A stretch of DNA of 35,859 bases from DASWED01 sp036394995. Lineage in GTDB: Bacteria > Actinomycetota > UBA4738 > JACQTL01. The position numbers were made by a program, and so were the translations under genes. Numbering within the stretch: the first letter of the stretch is position 1; each line of letters opens with the position of its first letter. Shown here piece by piece: positions 16,513-24,108 of the stretch. A model generated the notes under the pieces. That model was not told the DNA's origin. It did no database searches and was given only the letters and a program-made list of their open reading frames with translations. The stretch is taken from contig DASWED010000073.1 of NCBI GenBank assembly GCA_036394995.1, positions 1 through 35,859 of the forward strand, given 5' to 3'.

Positions 16513-17382
16513 ATGGCCGTGCTGATCGCCGAGTCCACCAGGGTCGTGGTCCAGGGGCTCACCGGCGAGCAGGGGCGGTTCCATTCGCTACGGAACAGGG
16601 CAGCGGGCACGAACGTGGTGGCCGGGGTCACGCCCGGCAAGGGCGGTCAGGACGTCGAGGGCATCCCGGTGTTCGACACGGTGGTCGAGGCGGTCCAGGA
16701 GACCGGGGCGAACACCAGCGTGATCTACGTCCCCGCGCGGTTCGCCGCGGAGGCCGTCCTGGAGGCCGCGGACGGCGGCGTGGGGCTGGTGGTGGCGATC
16801 ACCGAGGGCATCCCGGTGGCCGACATGGCCCGGGTCGCGGCGTACCTGGAGGGACACCCCGCCGTCCTCATCGGGCCGAACTGCCCGGGGCTCATCTCGC
16901 CGGGGCGCTCGAACGTGGGGATCATCCCCCACGAGATCGCGATCGCCGGCCGGGTGGCGCTGGTGTCCCGGAGCGGCACACTCACGTACCAGATCGTGAA
17001 CGAGCTCACGCTGCGGGGGATCGGGCAGTCCACGTGCATCGGGATCGGCGGCGACCCCGTGCACGGGATCGGGTTCATCGAGGCCCTGGAGCGGTTCGAG
17101 GCGGATCCGGACACCGACCTGGCCATCCTCATCGGCGAGATCGGAGGCGACGACGAGGAGCGGGCCGCCGCGTTCGTCGGCGAACACATGACGAAGCCGG
17201 TGGTGGCCTACGTGGCCGGGTTCACCGCCCCGCCTGGCAAGCGGATGGGCCACGCCGGCGCCATCATCACCGGCTCGTCCGGGACGGCCCAGGCCAAGGC
17301 CGAGGCGTTCGAGGCGGTGGGTGTGAAGGTGGGCCGAACCCCCACGGAGGTCGCCGAGCTGGTCGAGGCGGCCCTGGCGTGA
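16513..17382 (+). CDS. sucD: Succinate-CoA ligase subunit alpha
   Basis: A 289-residue SucD, the CoA-binding and phosphohistidine subunit. ATG at 16513, two bases after the sucC stop. Motifs: VQGLTGEQG (CoA-binding Rossmann start), GVTPGKGG, GPNCPGLISPG, SRSGTLTYQ, GIGGDPVHG, and the active-site His247 in GHAGAI, phosphorylated during catalysis. No deviation at key residues. The stop overlaps the GTG of the next gene (GTGA). The open frame upstream of 16513 is shadow of sucC. Confidence 0.97.
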   Translation: MAVLIAESTRVVVQGLTGEQGRFHSLRNRAAGTNVVAGVTPGKGGQDVEGIPVFDTVVEAVQETGANTSVIYVPARFAAEAVLEAADGGVGLVVAITEGIPVADMARVAAYLEGHPAVLIGPNCPGLISPGRSNVGIIPHEIAIAGRVALVSRSGTLTYQIVNELTLRGIGQSTCIGIGGDPVHGIGFIEALERFEADPDTDLAILIGEIGGDDEERAAAFVGEHMTKPVVAYVAGFTAPPGKRMGHAGAIITGSSGTAQAKAEAFEAVGVKVGRTPTEVAELVEAALA

Positions 17383-19043
17383 CCTCCGCCGGCCAGGGGG
17401 ACGAGCCGCCCGGCCCCGAGCCGCCCGCCGAGCGCCCGCCCACGGAGTCTCCGGCCGCCGAGCCGCCCCCGAGGCCGCCCGCGGAGCCTCCGACCACGGA
17501 GGCGGGCCCGAGCACAACGCCGGAGGTTCCCCCGGCGGTGCGGCCCACCCAACCCCTTCCGGCGTCGACGCCGGCGCCGGCGGTCGCCGGCCGTTCCGTC
17601 GGGCAACGGGCGAAGCGGCCCCGCGAGAGCCGGCCCCTGGCGCTGGCCAACCTGGCCCTGGGGCGCTCGGAGGTGGCGTTCATCGCGATCCTCGCCATCG
17701 GGGAGGCAATGGCCTTCGCCCAGCATCTCTTCGGGCACCTGGCGCGGTCGCCGGTCACGGCGGCGCGGATCGGCGGGCTGTACGTGTTCGCGGCCCTCCG
17801 GGTGCCGATCCAGATCTCCGCCACCGGGTCCGGCGTGCGGGGGACGTTCCTCGACTTCTCGGTGGCCATGCTGACCATCACCGCCGTGGCGGTCGTCCTG
17901 CTGTTCCGGGGGGGCTCCTCGGCGGGGGACCGGGCCGGCGGGGGGGTGGTGCGCCGGGTCCTGTGGGGGGCGGTGGTGGGGCTCCCGTTCGGGCTGTTCT
18001 GCTGGCTGCTCTCGCTGCTGGTGCCGTTCCACTTCGCGATCCCGGTGATCGAGGGGGGCCAGGTCCTGGTGCAGGCCTCGAAGGGCTGGGCCCTGGGGCT
18101 GGGGCTCGCCGTCGGAGTGGGCTCCGGGGCGCTGGGGGGCGCGTGGTCGCGGGTCAGCAGCCTCCCGGCGAGCGCGACGCCCGCTCCGGGGGTGCCGCCC
18201 GTGCGGCCCGCCGTGAGGATCGCCGGCGGGGCCATGGCCGGGGCGGGGCGGATGTTCTTCGGAGCCCTCGGCCTCGCGTTCCTGGGTCTGCTGGTCCTGG
18301 CCGGGCTCAACCCCGATGCTACGCGCGGCTACCTCGACAGGAGCGTGGGGGGCGGCCGCACCGGGCTCGACCTCCTGGCCCACCACGTGCTGCTGCTGCC
18401 GAACCAGTCGCTCCTGGTGCTGGTCCCGGCGATGGGCGGGTGCGACCATGTGGAGGGAACGACCGAGCCCGGGTCGTTCCTGTGCTACTCGCGGTTCCCC
18501 GTCCACGGGGACGTGAACCTGACCGCTCCGCTCGTGACCGGATCCGGCGGCCGGCGCTCGAAGTCCGGGTTGGTCGTGTCGCCGTTCGCGGACGTTCGGT
18601 TCCGGGACGTCCCGGACTCGTTCTGGCTGTTCCTGCTGGTCCCCGGGGTGGCGGCCCTGGCCGGCGGGCTCCGGGCCGGGAAGCGGATCGCGAGGCGCCG
18701 CGACGCGACGATCGCCGGGGCCCTGGCGGGGGTGGGGTTCGCGCTGCTGGTCGCGGTGGCCTCCGTGATGGCGTCGCTCTCGCTCCGGTTCTTCGGGGGT
18801 GCGGCCCCGGCCCACGTGACGGTGGGGCCGGATCCGGTGGCGGGCGGAACGTGGGGACTGGTGTGGGGTGTCCTCGGCGGCGCGGTCGGTGCGGCGGTGA
18901 CCTGGCGACGCCCACCCCCACTCAGGACGCCACCCCCGGCACAGCGGCCGGCCACCCCGGCGGAGCCGGCGTCTTCTCCACCGCCGCCGCTGGTGTCCCC
19001 GCCGCCCTCCGCGTCCCCAGGGCCCCCGGCATCGGGCCCCTGA
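17379..19043 (+). CDS. Polytopic membrane protein with proline-rich ends, at the PerM position
   Basis: A 554-residue protein. The GTG start overlaps the sucD stop (GTGA), so it is translationally coupled to sucCD. An ~80-residue Pro/Glu/Ala-rich, disordered N-terminus is followed by about eight or nine hydrophobic segments (residues ~90-520). There is a soluble, Cys-containing loop around residues 340-400 (CDHVEG...FLCYSRFPVHGD), then a Pro/Ser-rich tail. I do not recognise the family directly. In mycobacteria and Streptomyces the stretch between sucCD and purN-purH encodes DUF6350 membrane proteins, including PerM, a cell-division factor. This gene occupies that position, so homology is a reasonable but untested inference. 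It ends 14 bases before a convergent gene. Confidence 0.75.
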   Translation: MTSAGQGDEPPGPEPPAERPPTESPAAEPPPRPPAEPPTTEAGPSTTPEVPPAVRPTQPLPASTPAPAVAGRSVGQRAKRPRESRPLALANLALGRSEVAFIAILAIGEAMAFAQHLFGHLARSPVTAARIGGLYVFAALRVPIQISATGSGVRGTFLDFSVAMLTITAVAVVLLFRGGSSAGDRAGGGVVRRVLWGAVVGLPFGLFCWLLSLLVPFHFAIPVIEGGQVLVQASKGWALGLGLAVGVGSGALGGAWSRVSSLPASATPAPGVPPVRPAVRIAGGAMAGAGRMFFGALGLAFLGLLVLAGLNPDATRGYLDRSVGGGRTGLDLLAHHVLLLPNQSLLVLVPAMGGCDHVEGTTEPGSFLCYSRFPVHGDVNLTAPLVTGSGGRRSKSGLVVSPFADVRFRDVPDSFWLFLLVPGVAALAGGLRAGKRIARRRDATIAGALAGVGFALLVAVASVMASLSLRFFGGAAPAHVTVGPDPVAGGTWGLVWGVLGGAVGAAVTWRRPPPLRTPPPAQRPATPAEPASSPPPPLVSPPPSASPGPPASGP

Positions 19044-19057
19044 CTCCCGGGATCCGG

Positions 19058-19696
19058 TCAGAGTCCCGAGCCGGGCTCGCGGCCGAGGACGCCGAACAGC
19101 AGCACGGCGGCCACGATGCTCGACACGATGCCCGCCAGCAGCATGTACCGGGCCACCCGGGGATCGATATCCCGGTTCACCAGCCAGGCCACGAGCCCGC
19201 CGATCCACCCCACCAGGACCGGCGCCAGCCACCACAGCGGGTTCACGCTGGTCGGACGGGGGCGCCGGTTGGCCAACGGCGAGGCCGGGCGATCAGCGGG
19301 GCCGGCCGGCGCGAGGCCCGACGGACCGGGGCCCGGGGGACCCAGCCCCACCTGCACGGGATGCGGCTCGAGCGTCGAGTACCGGGCCCAGGCCACCTGC
19401 CATCCCTCGCCGGTCCTGGGGTAGCGCTCGACGGGGCCCTCGGGCCCCTGCCGGTCCCAGATCCCGTAGAAGTCGGTCCCGTACCCCAGGAGGTAGCGCT
19501 GCCCGGAGTGGGTGTACTGGAGGGCCTCGTCGGCCGCAGGGGCGCTCGAGGGACCCCCGGCCGGTGTGGGCCACGGGCCGCCGGTGGGAGCGGGCCCCGC
19601 GGAGCTCCCGGACGGCTCGTCGAGCATGCGGAGACACCACTTGCACTTGATGGCCTCGTCCCGGATCTCCGAACCGCAGAACGGGCAGAGCTTCAC
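19058..19696 (-). CDS. Zinc-ribbon membrane protein with GQRYLLG-GIWDR domain (paralogue 1)
   Basis: A 212-residue protein. The GTG at 19696 overlaps the upstream gene's stop (GTGA). It begins with a zinc ribbon, CPFC-x10-CKWC. A Pro/Gly linker leads to a ~50-residue block, SGQRYLLGYGTDFYGIWDR then VERYPRTGEGW and AWARYSTLEP, almost identical in layout to a block in the gene upstream. Two transmembrane helices follow near the C-terminus (WWLAPVLVGWIGGLVAWLV and YMLLAGIVSSIVAAVLLFGV). The function is unknown. The arrangement (cytoplasmic zinc ribbon, globular block, membrane anchor) suggests a sensor or scaffold at the membrane. Confidence 0.78.
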   Translation of the reverse strand: MKLCPFCGSEIRDEAIKCKWCLRMLDEPSGSSAGPAPTGGPWPTPAGGPSSAPAADEALQYTHSGQRYLLGYGTDFYGIWDRQGPEGPVERYPRTGEGWQVAWARYSTLEPHPVQVGLGPPGPGPSGLAPAGPADRPASPLANRRPRPTSVNPLWWLAPVLVGWIGGLVAWLVNRDIDPRVARYMLLAGIVSSIVAAVLLFGVLGREPGSGL

Positions 19697-20430
19697 TGTT
19701 GAGGGTTCACCGACAGGACGATGATGTAGACGACGAGCCAGGCGATGCCGAGCACGATCCCGGCGATCGCCATCCCCCGGCCGGTCTCGGCGCCGCCCGA
19801 ACGCCGGATCTGCCCCTGCGACACCGCGCCGAACACGATGGCCAGGATGGCCGGGACGAACGGGATCCACCCCAGGATGCCCATCACCAGCGCGGCGACG
19901 GCCAGGCCGTTCGTCCTCGTCGGCTGGTGGACGCCGTACCCGGCGCCGGGATGGCCCCACGCTCCCGGGCCCTGGGGCCCCCCTGCGTACTGCCCCCCGT
20001 ACGGGGAGCCGTACGGGGCCGCGGCCTGCACCGGCTGGCTGTTGGGCTCGATCGAGGCGTACCGGGTCCAGGCCTGGGCCCACCCCTGGTCGGTCCGCGG
20101 GAATCGCTCCACGGCCTGGGCGGGGGCGCTGCGGTCCCAGATCCCGAAGTAGTCGGTTCCGAAGCCGAGGAGGTATCGCTGGCCGGTGTGGCTGAACTGG
20201 ACGGGCCGGGCATCGCCCCCTCCTCCGGAGTACCCCGCCCCGGCGGGGGACGCTCCGGCCGGCTGGGTGCCCCACCCGGTCGGGCCCGGCGCCGGCGCGG
20301 CCACGGTCGGGGTGTACCCGCCCGCCCGCCCGGGCTGGGCCCCGGGCCCGGTGGTCAGGTCGCTCTGACAGTGTGGGCACCGCGTGGCGTCGTCGGGGAT
20401 GTCCTCGGCGCAATACGGACACCGTCTCAT
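19693..20430 (-). CDS. Zinc-ribbon, DUF4190-like membrane protein with GQRYLLG-GIWDR domain (paralogue 2)
   Basis: A 245-residue protein, ATG at 20430. N-terminal zinc ribbon CPYC-x10-CPHC, then a Gly/Pro/Ala linker, the shared block TGQRYLLGFGTDYFGIWDR with VERFPRTDQGW and AWTRYASIEPN, a Tyr/Gly-rich linker, and a C-terminal pair of transmembrane helices (LAVAALVMGILGWIPFVPAI and GMAIAGIVLGIAWLVVYIIV). These helices flank a GAVSQGQIRRSGG loop typical of DUF4190 proteins. It is a tandem paralogue of the next gene for the first ~130 residues, but the membrane parts differ. Function unknown. A possible promoter lies 30-58 bases upstream. Confidence 0.78.
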   Translation of the reverse strand: MRRCPYCAEDIPDDATRCPHCQSDLTTGPGAQPGRAGGYTPTVAAPAPGPTGWGTQPAGASPAGAGYSGGGGDARPVQFSHTGQRYLLGFGTDYFGIWDRSAPAQAVERFPRTDQGWAQAWTRYASIEPNSQPVQAAAPYGSPYGGQYAGGPQGPGAWGHPGAGYGVHQPTRTNGLAVAALVMGILGWIPFVPAILAIVFGAVSQGQIRRSGGAETGRGMAIAGIVLGIAWLVVYIIVLSVNPQQ

Positions 20431-20459
20431 GCCGTCCTCAAGGTGCGCATCGCGGTCCG

Positions 20460-20488
20460 AGCGTAGCCCGGCCCGTGCGGGCCCACAA
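20460..20488 (-). promoter_or_regulatory. Candidate promoter of the zinc-ribbon pair
   Basis: On the minus strand, TTGTGG (20488-20483), 17 bases, then TACGCT (20465-20460). Transcription would start about 22 bases before the ATG at 20430. The -35 lies just after the terminator hairpin and overlaps its T-rich tail. Confidence 0.45.
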
Positions 20489-20489
20489 A

Positions 20490-20520
20490 CGAGAGCCCGG
20501 CCGGATCGGCCGGGCTCTCG
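20490..20520 (-). terminator. Intrinsic terminator after the 170-aa membrane protein gene
   Basis: A perfect 14-bp inverted repeat: CGAGAGCCCGGCCG, three-base loop GAT, and its exact complement. On the minus strand it is followed by TTTGTGG, a weak T-tract, and it lies 35 bases after the stop at 20555. It separates this gene from the zinc-ribbon pair downstream. Confidence 0.8.
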
Positions 20521-20554
20521 ACGTACGTTGCCGCCTTCGCGGCGGGGCTCTCGG

Positions 20555-21067
20555 CTAGGCCGTGAACCCTCCTCCACCGCCCGCTGGCGGAGGCGGCGGC
20601 CCCGCCGGCGGAGCTCCGCCGGCAACCTCAGGTTCCTGGTACCGCATCCAGGCCGCGTACGCGATGGCCAGGATCACGATCAATCCGATGAACGCCCCGA
20701 TGTACACGTGGCTGAGGGCCAGGAAGAACTTCAGCAGCCCGAAGAACACGACCACGCCGGCGATGATCAGCGTGATCCGGTTCTTCGGCATGGGCAGGTT
20801 CATGCTGCCCAGGGCGCCCATGACGTTCGCGACCTCCCACGCCACCAGCGCGATGAGCCCGATGAACATCAGCACCCCCGCCCAGGAGGCGTCGCCGCCG
20901 AGCGCGCTTCTGCTTGCGCTCGCGCACACGGGCCCGAAGCACACTTTGGCGTGCTGCCACCACGAGATGAACGCGTTGATGATCCCAACTCCCCCGGCAC
21001 CGATCAGGATCTTCGAGCTCGTGCTGTACTTCGACAGGTTGAAACTCGCCGGACGCTGTGCCGCCAT
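20555..21067 (-). CDS. Four-helix membrane protein with Pro/Gly-rich tail
   Basis: A 170-residue protein. The ATG at 21067 has AAGGAG seven bases upstream, which excludes the longer frame. Four hydrophobic segments: ILIGAGGVGIINAFISWW, WAGVLMFIGLIALVAWEVA, ITLIIAGVVVFFGLLKFFLA and VYIGAFIGLIVILAIAYAAW. There is a Cys pair in the first outer loop (VCFGPVCAS) and a Pro/Gly-rich C-terminus. The layout (four helices, then a disordered tail) and the locus recall Rv0954-type (DUF5336) proteins that accompany PerM near sucCD-purNH in mycobacteria. I cannot confirm sequence homology. It has its own promoter and terminator, so it is probably monocistronic. Confidence 0.75.
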   Translation of the reverse strand: MAAQRPASFNLSKYSTSSKILIGAGGVGIINAFISWWQHAKVCFGPVCASASRSALGGDASWAGVLMFIGLIALVAWEVANVMGALGSMNLPMPKNRITLIIAGVVVFFGLLKFFLALSHVYIGAFIGLIVILAIAYAAWMRYQEPEVAGGAPPAGPPPPPAGGGGGFTA

Positions 21068-21141
21068 TCGCACGCTCCTTTCGAGCCCTTGGCCGGGCCC
21101 TCCTCCCACCGGCCGTCCAGCCATCCTGGGCCCGGCCGAGG

Positions 21142-21172
21142 GTATTACACGCTCCCAGGTGTACCGAGTCAA
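21142..21172 (-). promoter_or_regulatory. Promoter of the four-helix membrane protein
   Basis: On the minus strand, TTGACT (21172-21167) is followed after 17 bases by TGTAAT (21149-21144). An overlapping TAATAC is also available at 19 bases. This close match to the consensus gives a ~65-nt leader with the AAGGAG site at its end. The strand's AT-rich composition here stands out. Confidence 0.65.
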
Positions 21173-21183
21173 CTACACGGACC

Positions 21184-21798
21184 TCAGCGCGCCCGCCGCG
21201 AGCGCACCCGGCGACCCGTGAGAAGGCATCCGGCGAGGGCGACCGCCGCGGCCCCGATGGCTACCCACGGGCCCAGCCAGGGGTGCGTGGCGAACGGCGG
21301 GTTGACCAGGAACATCACCGCGCCCACCGCCACCAGCGTCCCGAGCGCGCCGATCACCGCCAGGACCAGGGTCCGCATGAGCGCGGGCCGCAGCCGGCCC
21401 GCCACCCACAGCGCCAGGCCCACCGTGGCGGCCACGGCGGACAGCAGGGCCCACGACGCGGGCGAGATCTCCCAGCTCCCGAAGGTTCCCCGCACGTGGC
21501 TGCTGGTCACGGCGTTCGTCCAGGGGAGGGCCGTGGCCACGAACGCGCCGGCCATGCCGAGCCCCGTCACCAGGAAGGCGCCGCCCCCCGGGTGCGGGGT
21601 CCGTCCCGGGACCGTCTCCGGAACATCCGGCCCGAGCACGGCGGCCAGGCACTCGGCGCCGACGAGCACCCCCCGGACCGGCACGGCGCAGGACAGGCAC
21701 AGCAGGCGTCCGCAGCCGTCGCAGGATCCGACCGAGGCCCTCCCCGGATGCAGCGAGCACCGCCCCGCGGTCCGCTGGGTCTTCTCGCCGGTCGGCAC
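21184..21798 (-). CDS. Membrane protein with N-terminal B-box-like zinc finger
   Basis: A 204-residue protein. The GTG at 21798 lies six bases after a TACAGT -10 box, pointing to a leaderless mRNA and fixing this start. Residues ~12-45 form a Cys/His cluster (C-x2-H...C-x2-C...CLSC...C) like the B-box-type zinc fingers that precede membrane domains in many actinobacterial proteins. Four hydrophobic segments follow (for example FLVTGLGMAGAFVATALPW, ALLSAVAATVGLALWVAG and TLVLAVIGALGTLVAVGAV), then an Arg-rich end. Function unknown. It is divergent from purN. Confidence 0.72.
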   Translation of the reverse strand: MPTGEKTQRTAGRCSLHPGRASVGSCDGCGRLLCLSCAVPVRGVLVGAECLAAVLGPDVPETVPGRTPHPGGGAFLVTGLGMAGAFVATALPWTNAVTSSHVRGTFGSWEISPASWALLSAVAATVGLALWVAGRLRPALMRTLVLAVIGALGTLVAVGAVMFLVNPPFATHPWLGPWVAIGAAAVALAGCLLTGRRVRSRRAR

Positions 21799-21804
21799 GA
21801 GGGG

Positions 21805-21810
21805 ACTGTA
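21805..21810 (-). promoter_or_regulatory. Leaderless -10 box (TACAGT) of the zinc-finger membrane protein
   Basis: TACAGT on the minus strand sits six bases before the GTG at 21798, the same spacing as the TATACT box at 14899-14904. No clear -35. Confidence 0.55.
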
Positions 21811-21854
21811 CCGAGCCTCGGGCGGCGGCGAGGCCACGGCGCCGAGGGATCCGG

Positions 21855-21884
21855 TTGACACCCGGGCGCGGGCCCACCTAGCGT
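21855..21884 (+). promoter_or_regulatory. purN-purH promoter, leaderless
   Basis: A consensus -35 TTGACA (21855-21860), an 18-base spacer and -10 TAGCGT (21879-21884) lie directly before purN. The GTG start at 21893 is only eight bases after the -10, so the transcript should begin at or within a base or two of the start codon. Confidence 0.7.
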
Positions 21885-21892
21885 CGGCGCTC

Positions 21893-22549
21893 GTGGACTC
21901 CGTCCCCCCTCGGCCCGTTCCCACCTCGCCTCGGATCGCCGTCCTGGCGTCGGGGACCGGCACGAACCTCCAGGCCCTCCTGGACGACCCGTTCGCCGGC
22001 CGCCGCATCGCGCTCGTGGTGTCGGACCGAGCCGGCGCCGTGGCGCTGGAGCGGGCCCGATCCCGCGGCGTTCCGGCCGTGTTCCTGGACCCGGCGTCGT
22101 TCCCGGGCCGCGACGCGTACGGGACGGCCCTGCTGGCCCTCCTGCGCGAACACGCCATCGGCCTCGTCGTGATGGCGGGGTTCATGCGGATCCTCTCCGC
22201 CCCGGTGGTGAGGGAGTTCGAGGGTCGGATGCTGAACGTCCACCCGTCGCTCCTCCCGGCGTTCCCCGGCGCGCACGCGGTGGCCGAAGCGCTGGCGTGG
22301 GGGGCGAGGGTCACCGGGGTCACCGTCCACCTCGTGGACGAGGAGGTGGACCACGGGCCCATCGTGTTCCAGGAGGCCGTGGAGGTCCTGCCCGGCGACG
22401 ACTGGGACGCGCTGGAGGCGCGCGTCCACGAGGTGGAGCACCGCCTCCTGCCCCGTGCCGTCCGGGCCCTGGCGGAGGGACGCATCAGGGTGGAGGGTCG
22501 CCGCGTGGAGGTGCTCGCGGACGAACCGGCCGGGGGGGCCATCCGGTGA
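21893..22549 (+). CDS. purN: Phosphoribosylglycinamide formyltransferase
   Basis: A 218-residue PurN, which formylates GAR from 10-formyl-tetrahydrofolate in de novo purine synthesis. VLASGTGTNLQALL (residues 17-30) is the phosphate-binding loop. The catalytic residues are present: Asn115 and His117 in NVHPSLLPAF, and Asp153 in VDHGPIV. The family's MAGFMRILS also precedes them. The GTG at 21893 is chosen because it directly follows a consensus promoter. The open frame extends far upstream but as non-coding shadow. The stop overlaps the purH GTG. Confidence 0.95.
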   Translation: MDSVPPRPVPTSPRIAVLASGTGTNLQALLDDPFAGRRIALVVSDRAGAVALERARSRGVPAVFLDPASFPGRDAYGTALLALLREHAIGLVVMAGFMRILSAPVVREFEGRMLNVHPSLLPAFPGAHAVAEALAWGARVTGVTVHLVDEEVDHGPIVFQEAVEVLPGDDWDALEARVHEVEHRLLPRAVRALAEGRIRVEGRRVEVLADEPAGGAIR

Positions 22550-24093
22550 GCGACCGGATCGCGCCGGTGCGGCGGGCGCTGGTCAGCGTGTCGGACAAGG
22601 CCGGGGTGCTCTCGCTGGCCGAGGGGCTGGCCGGGATGGGGGTCCAGATCGTGTCGACCGGCTCCACCGCCGAGGTCATCCGTTCGTCGGGCGTGCCGGT
22701 GACCCCGGTGGCGGACGTCACGGGGTTCCCCGAGATGCTGGAGGGACGGGTGAAGACCCTTCACCCGGCCATCCACGCCGGGATCCTGGCCGACCGGCGG
22801 AGCCCCGCGCACGTGGAGGAGCTGGAGCGGGCGGGCATCGTGCCGTTCGACCTGGTGGTGGTGAACCTGTACCCGTTCCGGGAGGCGGTGGCCCGGGGGC
22901 TGCCGGAGGACGACGTCGTGGAGCAGATCGACATCGGGGGGCCCACCCTGGTCCGGGCCGCGGCGAAGAACTTCGAGTCCGTGGGCGTGGTGGTGTCGCC
23001 GGAGCGCTACGACGAGGTGCTGGATGAGATCCGCCGCTCCGGGGGGCTGTCCCGGCCCTCCCGGCTGGCCCTGGCCGCCGAGGCCTTCGACCACGTGGCG
23101 GGCTACGACGTGGCCATCGCGGAGTGGTTCCGGCGGAGGTCGGCGGACGAGGACGCGCTGCCGGAACGGCTGTTCGTGGCGCTGGCCAAGGTGGGGGACC
23201 TCCGATACGGGGAGAACCCGCACCAGCGCGCCGCGCTGTACGCGGCCTCAGGGGGGCCGGGTCCCCTGTCCGGGGCACAGGTCCTGCAGGGCAAGGAGAT
23301 GTCGTTCAACAACTGGCTCGACGCCGAGTCGGCGCTGGCGCTGGTCCGGGCGCTTCCGGAGCCGGCCGCGGTGATCGTGAAGCACAACAACCCCTGCGGC
23401 ACGGCGGTGGGCGACTCGCAGGAGGACGCGTACCGCAAGGCCCTGGCCGGCGACCCCGTCTCCGCGTTCGGCGGGGTGGTGGCGTTCAACGCCACGGTCG
23501 AAGGCGCAACCGCGAAGGCCATGGCCCAGGTGTTCACCGAGGCCGTGGTGGCGCCCGGGTTCGACGAGGAGGCTTCCGCGCTGTTCTCGCAGAAGGCGAA
23601 CCTCAGGGTGGTCCGGGTGGGGGAGGGCGCGGCGGATGGTTTCGAGATCCGGGCCATCCCCGGCGGCGCGCTGGTCCAGGACCCCGACGCGGTGACCGAG
23701 CGCCGCGAGGAGATGACCTCCGCCGGCGACCGGCCGCCCACCGAGGAGGAGTGGCGGGACCTGCTGTTCGCGTGGACGGTGGCGGCGCGGGTGAAGTCGA
23801 ACGCGATCGTGTTCGCGCGCGACCGGGCCACCGTGGGCGTCGGCGCCGGGCAGATGTCGCGGGTGGACTCGGTGGACATCGCCTCGCGGAAGGCCGGCGA
23901 ACGGGCGCGGGGAGCCGTGATGGCGAGCGACGCGTTCTTCCCGTTCCGCGACGGCGTCGACCGCGCGGCGGAGGCCGGCATCACCGCCGTGATCCAGCCC
24001 GGCGGCTCGGTTCGCGACGAGGAGGTCCTCGCCGCCTGCCGGGAGCACGGCATGGCCGTCGTCCTCACCGGCCGCCGCCACTTCCGCCACTGA
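22546..24093 (+). CDS. purH: Bifunctional AICAR formyltransferase/IMP cyclohydrolase
   Basis: A 515-residue PurH, the last two steps to IMP. The GTG overlaps the purN stop (GTGA). The N-terminal MGS-like cyclohydrolase domain (residues 1-~190) has RRALVSVSDKAG, STGSTAEVIR, GRVKTLHPAIHAGIL and NLYPF. The formyltransferase domain includes YGENPHQ, KHNNPCG with the catalytic Lys-His, GAGQMSRVDS and ASDAFFPF, ending in the typical HFRH. Length and motifs are canonical. Both PurN and PurH use 10-formyl-THF, which the nearby folD product makes. Confidence 0.97.
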   Translation: MSDRIAPVRRALVSVSDKAGVLSLAEGLAGMGVQIVSTGSTAEVIRSSGVPVTPVADVTGFPEMLEGRVKTLHPAIHAGILADRRSPAHVEELERAGIVPFDLVVVNLYPFREAVARGLPEDDVVEQIDIGGPTLVRAAAKNFESVGVVVSPERYDEVLDEIRRSGGLSRPSRLALAAEAFDHVAGYDVAIAEWFRRRSADEDALPERLFVALAKVGDLRYGENPHQRAALYAASGGPGPLSGAQVLQGKEMSFNNWLDAESALALVRALPEPAAVIVKHNNPCGTAVGDSQEDAYRKALAGDPVSAFGGVVAFNATVEGATAKAMAQVFTEAVVAPGFDEEASALFSQKANLRVVRVGEGAADGFEIRAIPGGALVQDPDAVTERREEMTSAGDRPPTEEEWRDLLFAWTVAARVKSNAIVFARDRATVGVGAGQMSRVDSVDIASRKAGERARGAVMASDAFFPFRDGVDRAAEAGITAVIQPGGSVRDEEVLAACREHGMAVVLTGRRHFRH

Positions 24094-24108
24094 GGACGCG
24101 GTCCGGAC

